Source of the DNA: Parapedobacter tibetensis
Lineage (GTDB): Bacteria > Bacteroidota > Bacteroidia > Sphingobacteriales > Sphingobacteriaceae
Assembly: GCF_024643205.1 (NCBI RefSeq)
Contig: NZ_JAMKQJ010000005.1
Location: forward strand, 379,297 to 443,296
Reading direction: 5' to 3'
Length of the DNA stretch: 64,000 bases
Below are positions 56,501 through 63,918 of this stretch, piece after piece; position 1 is the stretch's first letter; each line of letters opens with the position of its first letter. Position numbers and translations under genes: made by a program. The notes below the pieces were generated by a model that saw only the letters and a list, made by a program, of their open reading frames with translations, was not told the DNA's origin and ran no database searches.

Positions 56501-57013
56501 GCTTTGAGTTCGTTCAAGTTTAGTAACCGCGGGCAGGGTGTCCTTCCGCCATCGGGAACCGCCTCGACATTTTCTCCTGACAATTTGTATCAAACAAGGC
56601 TTGTCTATAGTAACTATGATAGTTATGGCAATCCACGACAGATCACACCAACGCTGGGGGCGCCTGTCACTTATATTTGGAGCTACCTAGGTCAATATCC
56701 TGTTGCCGAGATAAGGAACGCAGACTTTGCTACTGTACAATCGGCCTTGGGAGGTTCTGCCGCTGTGACGAGCTTTACAGGCAGTAGTCCTGCAGACGTG
56801 GATTTACGGAGTAAGTTTAATGGCCTTCGTGCACCATTGCCGAATTCCTCACTGACCTATTATACTTACGACCCACTCAGAGGCATGACCAGCTCCACGG
56901 ACGCCTCGGGGCGCACGGTGTGGTACGACTATGACGGTTTTGGCTGGCTGTGGCGGGTAAGGGACCATTCCGGCAATGTCATCGAGGAGTACAAGTACAA
57001 TTACCGTCCATAG
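53525..57013 (+). CDS. Large secreted RHS/YD-repeat protein, first half of a two-gene RHS system
   Basis: A 1162-residue exported protein with signal peptide (FALFYFAFFATAYCQ). The N-terminus has the Bacteroidota RHS-type opening: AISIPQIIPSAPEADNLGR, VGEYTGNPNISIPL, PISLYYNATGIKVNQEATWV and GLGWELSAVAGI. Near the C-terminus, YD-type repeats appear: LVYSNYDSYGNPRQITPTL, YYTYDPLRGMTSSTDASGR and TVWYDYDGFGWLW. The first ~2900 bases are AT-rich, and the last ~550 become clearly GC-rich like the next gene. It probably builds part of the hollow RHS shell. The companion gene follows after 12 bases. Confidence 0.85.
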   Translation: MRYKSELRIASIFALFYFAFFATAYCQQQGQAISIPQIIPSAPEADNLGRYGEIGVGEYTGNPNISIPLHTVRSGKIEFPISLYYNATGIKVNQEATWVGLGWELSAVAGITYIPAEGNDQSVVRVATWNDWQGLIDYINPYKINPIMGTEHIPWGECPYNAPISTLTPGTVIGNAIAGLGAVDLFHVNCMDLSFKFYIHPGTGELKIYGEQQDVKIEKVNTTGFQITDRSGVKYLFLAQEGTPYLKEITCWYLSEIRRPEGDWMKFKYQNFGLIKMIPALSEQSLYNANATVSQGLGYSPRRIHTSTIQNLYLVEIESSLEKLVFNLSANRLDLAGEGARKLDSISVSSKISDSKKTYVFEYSYFDSSTIGANYLNDDTFSAGIWNGLGISEENLRKRLKLVGLKQKDPRTLKTKNYSFEYDETNLLPYKTSFAIDHWGNYNGMENSSNLLNYNGSSHTTIPYLFSIFYSGGAGEDIVTGKDFYLGAARGASSKFITAGTLKSITYPTGGKTIFTFEPHDFHNQLILSAEDEKKIKESISAYTVMDFGNDTGKQAEFRLTEQTEIQFSGHMNNKNGSYNCQQLANMYIRLIRVPEANPNMVWRFNCSDFPSGVYNKTWNETITLQPGIYQLSCAIGNSSLGFQNYVPLVTATVKSRKSPSDIIPTENYRSIGGGLRIKELRNLNSDDGFISSRTYEYTNSDGNSSGKLMVPMSYSYSKYYKYKIHPDDFAFRYGVGLLVNSNNSFSQSTSPVKASIGYSSVTVIDKNAALSNNGKIIKKFINENPMGHFFGNIIMNDASLNGNVATETYFNSNSEIVKVDSSVYESADVERDWINVKIERIVAGPIPCSVEGRMDTEGAYFIGVYPYVRYKNLLKKRFELNYTKTAVNKVEIEYRYDNPLLLQPNGVIVTKSDGSKEISYTTYPDDYPAGNMAIDNMKKAYGHLVSYPIEQVTYKEVGTTRTILSGTITKYLAGGRGRIDQVMALETAAPIALSSFKFSNRGQGVLPPSGTASTFSPDNLYQTRLVYSNYDSYGNPRQITPTLGAPVTYIWSYLGQYPVAEIRNADFATVQSALGGSAAVTSFTGSSPADVDLRSKFNGLRAPLPNSSLTYYTYDPLRGMTSSTDASGRTVWYDYDGFGWLWRVRDHSGNVIEEYKYNYRP

Positions 57014-57025
57014 AAACCGACAGCT

Positions 57026-60000
57026 ATGAATATCCAAGAAATGAAGACCATGAGATACCCGATAACCGCGCTGCTTTTTGTATGCCTTTCGATAACGGCC
57101 AGCGGGCAGCTGGTTCTGAACCAGCCCGGCGCGACGGGGGAATACACGGCGCCGACGACGATCACGCTGTCACCTGGATTCCACGCCACGGACAATTTCC
57201 GCGCATACATCGCGGCATCGCTTCCCGCACTGGGCAGCGGTGGGAGTAGCACGCAGAACTATGTCCAGGTTACGCGTTACCTCCGGGGCTATGGCACACC
57301 GCCTCCGGCCACCACGCTCACGGTTGCCGATGCGATGCGTGACATCACCTATTACGACGGGTTCGGCCGCCCGCTGCAGGAATTGGCAGTCAAGGCGGCA
57401 CCGAACCACCGGGACATAGTGACCCCCATGACATATGACGCCTTTGGCCGGCAGGACAGGTCCTACCTGCCCTATGCGACACCCACGGGTGCCGGGGGTG
57501 CCTTCAAGGCCAACACGGTGTCCCTCCAGGCCACGTACTACAACAGCCCGCCAACAGGGGTGGTGCAGATCGCCCCTTCCGGTGGCACGACGCCATCCTT
57601 CTCGCAGACGGTCTTCGAGCCCTCCCCGCTCAACCGGGTGCAGAAACAGGGTTTCCCGGGGCAGGCCTGGCAACCGGCCGCCGCGAGGGGCACCACCACG
57701 GGCCGTACGGTCGATACCGAATACGCCACCAACAACGGCACCGCCTTCGGCACGTTGGCCGGCACCAAACGGGTGGCGCTTTACCGGGTGACGCTGTCCG
57801 GCACGGGAGTGCCCACGCTTGCCCTCACGGCAAGCCAGGCCTATGCCGCAAACGAACTCCATGTGACGGTGACCACGGACGAGAACTGGGCCGGGGGCAG
57901 CGGCACCTTCGCGAGCCGATTGCATACCACCGAGGAGTACACGGACAAGCAGGGACGCGTGGTGCTCCGCCGGACCTTCAACGACAACGGCGGCACGCCG
58001 GAGATGCTGAGCACCTATTACGTATATGACGACTTCGGGAGGCTAAGCTACGTGCTGCCCCCGGGGGCGGATCCGGACCGCAGCGACCTTCCGGCTGCCG
58101 GTGCCACGCGCACGGCATGGTTGGCCGACCATGCCTACCAATACCGGTACGACGGGCGGGGCCGTATGGTGGAGAAACAGCTGCCGGGCAAGGGGCGGGA
58201 GTACATCATCTACAACAAACTGGACCAAGTGGTGGCCACCCAGGATGCGAACCGGCGGGCCGCCAAGGAGTGGCTGGTGACCAAATATGACGGTCTTGGA
58301 AGGGTGGTGCTTACGGGCATCTGGACCAACGGTGGCACGGCGATCGGCAGGGAAGCCGTCCAGGCGGCGGTGGACAACCAGACGGGTTCCAACGCCTGGG
58401 AGGAACGCACGGGCACTGCTTACACGACCCGTTCGTGGCCGGCGGGTGCATCGGCCATCGCCACGGTGCTGACGGAGCATTTCCACGACGATTACAACGT
58501 CGCGGGATTCGTGTCATTGCCATCGGTCTACCGTCCCACGGCATACAGCGCGATGACACACGGACTGCCCACGGTATCCCGGGTCCGGGTGCTGGGCACA
58601 TCCACCTTCCTGTGGAACGCGGTTTACTACGATGACCGGGGGAATGCGGTGCGGACGTTCTCGCAGCATTACCAGGGAGGGGTGTATTCGACGAGCAAGT
58701 TCGACGACACCGCCAAAGAATACAGCTTCACGCGGCAGGTGAAGAAGGAAACCAGGAAACACCACACCACGAGCGCCACCACGCCGGCGGTGACGGTGAC
58801 CACGGAGTACGGATACGACCACCGCGACCGGCCCGTCGATACATGGAAGACGGTCAGCCCCGGAAGCACCCGGACACTCATCGCACGCAACGGATACAAC
58901 GAGGTGGGGCAACTGATGAAAAAGGGGCTGCACGTGGACGGCAACGGGTCCGCCAAGCAGACGGTGGCCTACACCTACAACGAGCGGGGCTGGCTGCGTA
59001 CCTCCACGGCGGGGCTTTTCGCCATGGACCTGAAATACGAGAAGGACGTGCCGGACAACCAGAAGCAATACAACGGCAACATCTCCCGCCAGGGCTGGGG
59101 CGTACAGGGCAACCTGGACAAGGTGTACGACTACCGGTATGACAGGCTGGACCGGCTGGTGCTGGGCACGATGGCCGGCAACGGGGCCCGGGAGGCGGTT
59201 GCCTATGACCGGATGGGCAACATCACGGCACTCAACCGGATGGACGCCACGGGCACGCGCGTGGATTCGCTCGGATACGACTACACGGGATGGGGCAACC
59301 GGCTTAAGGGCGTGGCCGACCGGGTGACGAACAACACCGTGGCACCCTACCAATTGCCGGGCACGACGGGTTACACCTACGATGCCAACGGGAACCTGCT
59401 CACGCGCAGCAACGCGGCCAATGATGGCAATAACCTCACGGTAAACGGATACAACCACCTCAACCTGCCCCAACAGGTAACGACCCCCTCGGGCACGGTG
59501 AACTACACGTATGATGCGACGGGGCGGAAGCTCCGCAAAACGGTGGGATCCCAGGCCACGGAATACATCGACGGCATCCACTATAACGGCACGGCCATCG
59601 AATTCATCCAGACGGAAGTGGGCAGGGCCTACAAGGGGAATTCTACCACATACGGCCACGAATACACGCTCACGGACCACCTGGGCAACGCGCGGGTGGG
59701 TTTCGACCTCAATGGCGGCACGGTCCGCAGGATCCAGGCGGATGACTATTACCCGTTCGGGTTGGTTTTCAACAGTTACCTGAACGGAGTGAAAAATAAG
59801 TATCTTTACAACGGGAAGGAGCTCCAGGACGAGCTGAAGCAGTACGATTACGGCGCTAGGTTCTATGACCCGGTGATAGGCAGGTGGGGAACGGTGGATC
59901 CGTTGGCTGAATTATATGAAAATGTATCCCCATACAACTATACCTTAAACAATCCTATCAGATTTTCAGATCCGGATGGGATGTCTGTAGCGGATAGTGT

Positions 60001-60511
60001 AAAAAAAGATGAACCAAAGGCTATCGAGTTAGAAGAAGTGGCGGTGACAAGGCAAGCACCTATGTCAGCTAAAATTTATTTTGGTGGAGAACGGGTGATG
60101 GGGCCAGTGTATGGATTAGGGTCTAATATATATCATTATTTCTTTAGGAGAGAATTTATTGATAACTTGGGCCAAACAGTATATGTTGATAATGATGGAA
60201 AAACAATAACCCCAGTATTAGGAGGTACGGCCCCTACTCCAGGGATGCCTAAGCTAAATCCTACAAATGCTCTTAAACTTGGCAAAGCATTGAAATCTTT
60301 AACAAGAAAAGGTAATATGCCTAAACAGGTTGATAGGGTAGACATTCCTAAATTAGATCCGTCTGGAAATCCAATACACGGTCAACAGACCCACATTCAT
60401 TTAAATGATGGAAGGGCTTTGAATATGGATGGAACATGGAAACATGGGAGTGGAGAGGTTCCTAACGCCGTTCTTAAATGGATTGAAGATGTTGCAAAAA
60501 AAGTATTATAA
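57026..60511 (+). CDS. DUF6443/RHS repeat-associated core protein with C-terminal toxin-like tip
   Basis: A 1161-residue exported protein (signal ITALLFVCLSITASGQ). A small domain with ITLSPGFHATDNFRAYI precedes the DUF6443-type start (DITYYDGFGRPLQELAVKA, IVTPMTYDAFGRQDRSYLPY), many YD repeats, and the RHS core end ELQDELKQYDYGARFYDP with VIGRWGTVDPLAE. After that (from about residue 975) the sequence becomes AT-rich and unrelated: the variable tip. Its last 60 residues, with GQQTHIHLNDGRALNMDGTW and KHGSG, resemble the HxH plus DGTWKHG end of some polymorphic toxins; I cannot name the activity. It is followed after 3 bases by a putative immunity gene. Start could be Met9. Confidence 0.87.
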   Translation: MNIQEMKTMRYPITALLFVCLSITASGQLVLNQPGATGEYTAPTTITLSPGFHATDNFRAYIAASLPALGSGGSSTQNYVQVTRYLRGYGTPPPATTLTVADAMRDITYYDGFGRPLQELAVKAAPNHRDIVTPMTYDAFGRQDRSYLPYATPTGAGGAFKANTVSLQATYYNSPPTGVVQIAPSGGTTPSFSQTVFEPSPLNRVQKQGFPGQAWQPAAARGTTTGRTVDTEYATNNGTAFGTLAGTKRVALYRVTLSGTGVPTLALTASQAYAANELHVTVTTDENWAGGSGTFASRLHTTEEYTDKQGRVVLRRTFNDNGGTPEMLSTYYVYDDFGRLSYVLPPGADPDRSDLPAAGATRTAWLADHAYQYRYDGRGRMVEKQLPGKGREYIIYNKLDQVVATQDANRRAAKEWLVTKYDGLGRVVLTGIWTNGGTAIGREAVQAAVDNQTGSNAWEERTGTAYTTRSWPAGASAIATVLTEHFHDDYNVAGFVSLPSVYRPTAYSAMTHGLPTVSRVRVLGTSTFLWNAVYYDDRGNAVRTFSQHYQGGVYSTSKFDDTAKEYSFTRQVKKETRKHHTTSATTPAVTVTTEYGYDHRDRPVDTWKTVSPGSTRTLIARNGYNEVGQLMKKGLHVDGNGSAKQTVAYTYNERGWLRTSTAGLFAMDLKYEKDVPDNQKQYNGNISRQGWGVQGNLDKVYDYRYDRLDRLVLGTMAGNGAREAVAYDRMGNITALNRMDATGTRVDSLGYDYTGWGNRLKGVADRVTNNTVAPYQLPGTTGYTYDANGNLLTRSNAANDGNNLTVNGYNHLNLPQQVTTPSGTVNYTYDATGRKLRKTVGSQATEYIDGIHYNGTAIEFIQTEVGRAYKGNSTTYGHEYTLTDHLGNARVGFDLNGGTVRRIQADDYYPFGLVFNSYLNGVKNKYLYNGKELQDELKQYDYGARFYDPVIGRWGTVDPLAELYENVSPYNYTLNNPIRFSDPDGMSVADSVKKDEPKAIELEEVAVTRQAPMSAKIYFGGERVMGPVYGLGSNIYHYFFRREFIDNLGQTVYVDNDGKTITPVLGGTAPTPGMPKLNPTNALKLGKALKSLTRKGNMPKQVDRVDIPKLDPSGNPIHGQQTHIHLNDGRALNMDGTWKHGSGEVPNAVLKWIEDVAKKVL

Positions 60512-60514
60512 ATA

Positions 60515-61012
60515 ATGGATAAGAATAAAATTATAACATCGGCGCTGGATAGCTTCTATGAAACAAAAACTCCTTCCTTCCTTCATTTAGATGAGATATA
60601 TCCGAAAAACGAGTTAATGTCAAAAGGCCAACTTTTTGTAAATGGCATAAGTTTGTTTAATGAAATCGTTCACTTATGTGTGGAGCGGAGGATGTTGGAT
60701 TGCATGATTGATTTACAGATCGAATTGGAAAGCAATTCGACTAATATTGTAAGGGTTCCAAATGATGAACAGTCATTAATTAGTATGGTTGACACGTTGT
60801 CAATGCCAGAGATAACAGTCTCCGTATGTAAGACCCCGATTTGGCCTCCAAAAATTGAGCTTTATATTGCTCCATTACCTTTCAAAATAAGTAATATGTT
60901 AGATGGCGGTTTCGCTTTGTATGAAGAATATAGGACTTTAGAAGAGCTTGTGAGCAATATGGAATACAGTCGATGGTTGACGTTAAGCTTCGAACAAAAC
61001 AAACCTGATTAA
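60515..61012 (+). CDS. Putative immunity protein for the RHS tip
   Basis: A 165-residue, AT-rich, signal-less cytosolic protein starting 3 bases after the RHS toxin stop. It matches no family I know. Size, base composition and position immediately 3' of a variable RHS tip are those of a cognate immunity gene, so the call is by context. Confidence 0.65.
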   Translation: MDKNKIITSALDSFYETKTPSFLHLDEIYPKNELMSKGQLFVNGISLFNEIVHLCVERRMLDCMIDLQIELESNSTNIVRVPNDEQSLISMVDTLSMPEITVSVCKTPIWPPKIELYIAPLPFKISNMLDGGFALYEEYRTLEELVSNMEYSRWLTLSFEQNKPD

Positions 61013-61045
61013 TGCCTGTCAAGCCTGGCTCTTGCGTCTGGCTTT

Positions 61046-61245
61046 TCATTTGAGTATGGCCTGCATCTTGCTTTTTGCAAGGAACGCACCAATCAGGGCG
61101 AAGACATGTTCCCTATCGCTCTCGTCGAGGGTGACGCCGCGCGCCAGCTTCTTGGCGACCTCAATGGATGGCATGACCTCTTATTATGCGTGCTATGCCG
61201 ATTTCGGGGGCGAGTTTGCCCTGTGACAGCCCTAAGCAACCTAAA
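61046..61245 (-). pseudogene. Decayed XRE-type helix-turn-helix regulator
   Basis: On the minus strand one frame reads LGLSQGKLAPEIGIARIIRG, like a helix-turn-helix, and stops shortly after. Another frame from ATG 61174 reads PSIEVAKKLARGVTLDESDR, then EHVFALIGAFLAKSKMQ to a stop at 61046. Together they resemble a Bacteroidota XRE repressor that has lost about 15 residues and its frame. The 42-codon ORF alone is not a functional regulator. Confidence 0.6.
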
Positions 61246-61275
61246 CCCAAGTGGCTTATAAATCCGCAAAAATTC

Positions 61276-61283
61276 TATCTTTG
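61276..61283 (+). promoter_or_regulatory. Candidate -7 box before the orphan RHS tip
   Basis: TATCTTTG fits TAnnTTTG, but the -33 element is poor (TGG 21 bases upstream). It points toward the orphan tip and second immunity gene. Confidence 0.3.
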
Positions 61284-61360
61284 AAGTGTTAGACGTTCTT
61301 TGAGAAAGGCAAAATTTCGCTGTAAGGAAAACGGCGGGAACGCAAAAAATCCGTGGAAAG

Positions 61361-61567
61361 CAGTATGACTACGGCGCTAGGTTCTATGATCCGGTGATCG
61401 GCAGGTGGGGGACGGTGGATCCGCTGGCGGAGCAGGGCAGGAGGTGGTCGCCGTATACATACGCGATGCGGTACAACATGGAGAGCACGGCCCACTACAA
61501 CGGAAATATCGCCGACCAGGTGTTTCGCGCAAGCACAGATGGCAACGATTTTAAAAGAAACAATTAA
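61361..61567 (+). pseudogene. Orphan RHS core end (displaced tip remnant)
   Basis: A 68-codon frame without its own start, encoding QYDYGARFYDPVIGRWGTVD, then PLAEQGRRWSPYTYAMRYN and an unrelated tail. The first 24 codons nearly repeat the DNA of the main RHS gene near 59838, differing only at a few third positions, then diverge. No toxin domain follows, and the frame runs into the start of the second immunity gene. This is the pattern of a former tip displaced by recombination. Confidence 0.75.
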
Positions 61568-62087
61568 ACATTTTCCTTTTGATTGGGCAAATCTTAATTC
61601 TTATAGGGAAAGTTCCGCTCATAGAAAGGAAATATATTTAAAGGATCAAAATAGCTTAATTGAAGGTTTAATGTTTTTATTTTATTCTTTGTTTGGAGAT
61701 TCCAAGGGTAGATTGATAATTTATAATAAGTCATGGTGGGACTTTTGTTTGGATGCCTGGGATTTGGATAAGGATCAGTACAATTACGATTTAGAAGGAA
61801 AGTCTGCCGAAACTCAAGAATATTTGAAAATATTAAAGGAGTCTGGAATACAGGCCAATTATTCTGGTTGTTGTGTATGTATGGATTGGGACAGATTTCT
61901 GTTTGTTGTTCTTGAATGCATTATTAATCGTAAAGCGCCTTACATTCCATTATTTTGTGATGTAGAAAATAAATACTTTTTCTCCTTTCATCATACAGGA
62001 AGCATTGGTATTTATTATAAGGAAGAAAACAATGTAATAAAACAAATTTTATCAAAAGCTTACGAGAGGTGTGCCGTGGACGATTGA
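61539..62087 (+). CDS. Putative orphan immunity protein
   Basis: A 182-residue AT-rich cytosolic protein (WDFCLDAWDLDKDQYNYDL, CCVCMDWDRFLFVVLECII). It overlaps the orphan RHS tip by 29 bases. No family is recognised for certain. Its location directly after an RHS core end suggests it protected against a tip that is now lost and may still protect against siblings carrying that toxin. Confidence 0.6.
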   Translation: MATILKETIKHFPFDWANLNSYRESSAHRKEIYLKDQNSLIEGLMFLFYSLFGDSKGRLIIYNKSWWDFCLDAWDLDKDQYNYDLEGKSAETQEYLKILKESGIQANYSGCCVCMDWDRFLFVVLECIINRKAPYIPLFCDVENKYFFSFHHTGSIGIYYKEENNVIKQILSKAYERCAVDD

Positions 62088-62299
62088 AGCAGTTGCCGCT
62101 AAGACGGGAAGAGGGTTAAACCTTATATCCGATTCACCTTTTTCCTATTTTTTATGACGGCATGTATCATAAAACATATAATTCTTATGATACCAAATGG
62201 GCCTCGCTACCGCACAGACGTAGGAAATTCATCGGAAGCCAGAGGGGGTTACATCACAATTGGAGGTAGCCATGTTAAAAGCAGCATGCCTGCGCACTC

Positions 62300-62330
62300 A
62301 TTGCAAAACCCGACAAATTCCCTAAATTTG
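62300..62330 (+). promoter_or_regulatory. Promoter of the hypothetical gene at 62348
   Basis: ATTG (62300-62303), 19 bases, TAAATTTG (62323-62330), so the -7 box is a full match. The start site would be near 62335, 13 bases before the ATG. The remainder of 62088-62299 shows no gene. Confidence 0.55.
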
Positions 62331-62347
62331 ACGCTATAACAAAAAAA

Positions 62348-63049
62348 ATGAAGCCCATGACCTCGGCCAAGCCCGTCCATATCGAATATGATATCCATGC
62401 CATTGACCTGGCGGTCATTGCCTATTTGCAGCAATGCCGGGAAGAATGGGGCTGGATGGCCAGTGAGATCACTTTCCTGATTGGCAGCCGCAACAACCAA
62501 GAAATCGAAGCCATTGAAGACCCCTCGCTCAAACTGGCACCCAATGCCCGCATCAAACGGAAAACGGGCCATTTTGCCCTCTCGGAACGGCAGGTATCGG
62601 TCTATGACCTGGAAACCTTCAATACCCTGCGGCTTATTTTTGGATTCGCACTGGAAGCGTGCTTTCCGAATCCTTATTTTGACGATGACCTGCTGCATGT
62701 ACTGTTCAGCAAAGTGCCCGATGAACATGGGGCAATGGTGCAGATACAGAGCCTGGGCGGTACGCCTGTCGAATACACCTACCGGTTGCAACGGGAAGAC
62801 CTGTTCGTGGCAGACGCCCCCGAAGCCCAAACCACTTTCAACCACGTAAAGGAGTTATATGGAAACGGCTATTTCAAAACACCCCAAACAGCATTGGATA
62901 TACTGCTTGACTTGCGCGAAGCCGGGAAAACCGCCAGGCCCTACTACCTGGAGCAAGCCCTGCGCACGCTGACCGGCAAGGGCAAGGAAGGCGGCAAGCT
63001 GAAAAGGAAGCGTACCGCGGGCATCCGCCTGGAGTATGAGGAGAAGTAA
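62348..63049 (+). CDS. Hypothetical protein, unrecognised
   Basis: A 233-residue protein without signal peptide or membrane segment. Visible traits are an N-terminal helical part (HAIDLAVIAYLQQCREEWGW), a middle with LRLIFGFALEACFPNPYFDD, and a strongly basic C-terminus (GKGKEGGKLKRKRTAG) that could bind nucleic acid. GC content is back at the chromosomal level, unlike the RHS tips to the left. It has its own promoter. Confidence 0.6.
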   Translation: MKPMTSAKPVHIEYDIHAIDLAVIAYLQQCREEWGWMASEITFLIGSRNNQEIEAIEDPSLKLAPNARIKRKTGHFALSERQVSVYDLETFNTLRLIFGFALEACFPNPYFDDDLLHVLFSKVPDEHGAMVQIQSLGGTPVEYTYRLQREDLFVADAPEAQTTFNHVKELYGNGYFKTPQTALDILLDLREAGKTARPYYLEQALRTLTGKGKEGGKLKRKRTAGIRLEYEEK

Positions 63050-63231
63050 GCGGTTAAAGCCCTTTGAAAACTGCCCTAAATGCGTTACATTTCTGTGATG
63101 GCAACAAATTAAAGCAAAACCAATATTTGAATTGAACCTCAGACTTTCGCCTTATTGGAACGTTTTTACGATTGCGTTGCCATTAATTACTGAGTATATT
63201 CTTAAGCATGACGTCAAGCCCGCTTGTTACA

Positions 63232-63599
63232 TCAAGGAATAGGATTGATACATTTTAATTTTTTAATACGCTCAAAATCTTTCAGGTTTCTGGTGTATAA
63301 GCTCAGATCATGCACTAATGAGGTTGCGGCAAAATACTGTCACCCAGCTTTAAATTATACTTTTGACGAACCTCTATTGCCATATCAAATATCTCCTTTG
63401 TAGGTGTTATGACTGTCGTGTAGCTAAATATATCCAGAAAATACTTTTTCTGAACTTCGTTTAAACCATGATAGCCTAGTACCTCTACCCGTGAAATTTC
63501 AGAAACATTGGAACTTTCATCAATAAAAAGCTTCCGCAGATATTCGTATTCGTCAGAAAACGAATAGGTAATGATATTGCTGTCTAAAAGGAACGGCAG
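63232..63599 (-). pseudogene. PIN-domain toxin with frameshift and lost start codon
   Basis: Translating from CTG 63599 on the minus strand gives LPFLLDSNIITYSF, then SRVEVLGYHGLNEVQKKYF, ITPTKEIFDMAIEVRQKYN and LKLGDS. A TTTT run at 63331-63334 then shifts the frame. One added base restores AATSLVHDLSLYTRNLKDFE and a stop at 63232. The acidic residues of a PIN ribonuclease (D in LDSN, E in VEV, D in GDS) are present. The codon where family members have ATG is CTG. It follows the antitoxin by 3 bases. A sequencing error could explain the frameshift but less easily both defects. Confidence 0.75.
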
Positions 63600-63602
63600 T
63601 CG

Positions 63603-63833
63603 TTAGGAAAATGGAAGCTCCCGGTCTGCACGCTGTTCTCTTTCCCAAGTAGCAGCATCCCCGAACGGAGAGGGGCCACTTGACTTGAAGTTTAGGATGC
63701 GGTTTTTTATAGCTTCCCGGTCACTTTTCCCCGTGTCCATGTCTTTCTTCTCAATAATAACATGGAGTTTCTTAGCCAAGGCCAATATCTTAGCCATGCT
63801 CTGCTCATTGTTAGTTTTTAAGATTAGTTCCAT
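63603..63833 (-). CDS. Antitoxin partner of the PIN toxin
   Basis: A 76-residue protein (MELILKTNNEQSMAKILALA, KKLHVIIEKK, then an acidic tail with ATWEREQRADRELPF). It is placed directly before a PIN toxin remnant, with a perfect promoter upstream. Size, position and a C-terminus rich in aromatic and charged residues fit a VapB-like antitoxin. The frame is intact although the toxin is broken. Confidence 0.72.
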   Translation of the reverse strand: MELILKTNNEQSMAKILALAKKLHVIIEKKDMDTGKSDREAIKNRILNFKSSGPSPFGDAATWEREQRADRELPFS

Positions 63834-63855
63834 ATCACTGCTATTATTAATTACA

Positions 63856-63887
63856 CAAATTTAACTAAAGGGAATGGGAAAAGCAAA
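63856..63887 (-). promoter_or_regulatory. Promoter of the antitoxin gene
   Basis: On the minus strand: TTTG (63887-63884), exactly 20 bases, TAAATTTG (63863-63856). Both boxes match the consensus, and the ATG follows 22 bases later. Confidence 0.7.
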
Positions 63888-63918
63888 ATTACTAAAATCC
63901 TCATTTCTTATTTCCCAC

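Noticed and set aside
57170..57925. Minus-strand open frame of 251 codons opposite the start of the RHS core gene
   Set aside because: Same cause: low stop-codon frequency in GC-rich repeats; arginine/glycine-rich and motif-free.
58514..59680. Long minus-strand open frame (388 codons) opposite the RHS core
   Set aside because: It is the complement of GC-rich YD repeats. The RHS frame has clear family motifs, and the antisense product has none.
62249..62845. Minus-strand open frame of 198 codons opposite the hypothetical gene at 62348
   Set aside because: The plus-strand frame has a matching promoter and a continuous 233-residue protein. The minus frame has neither.
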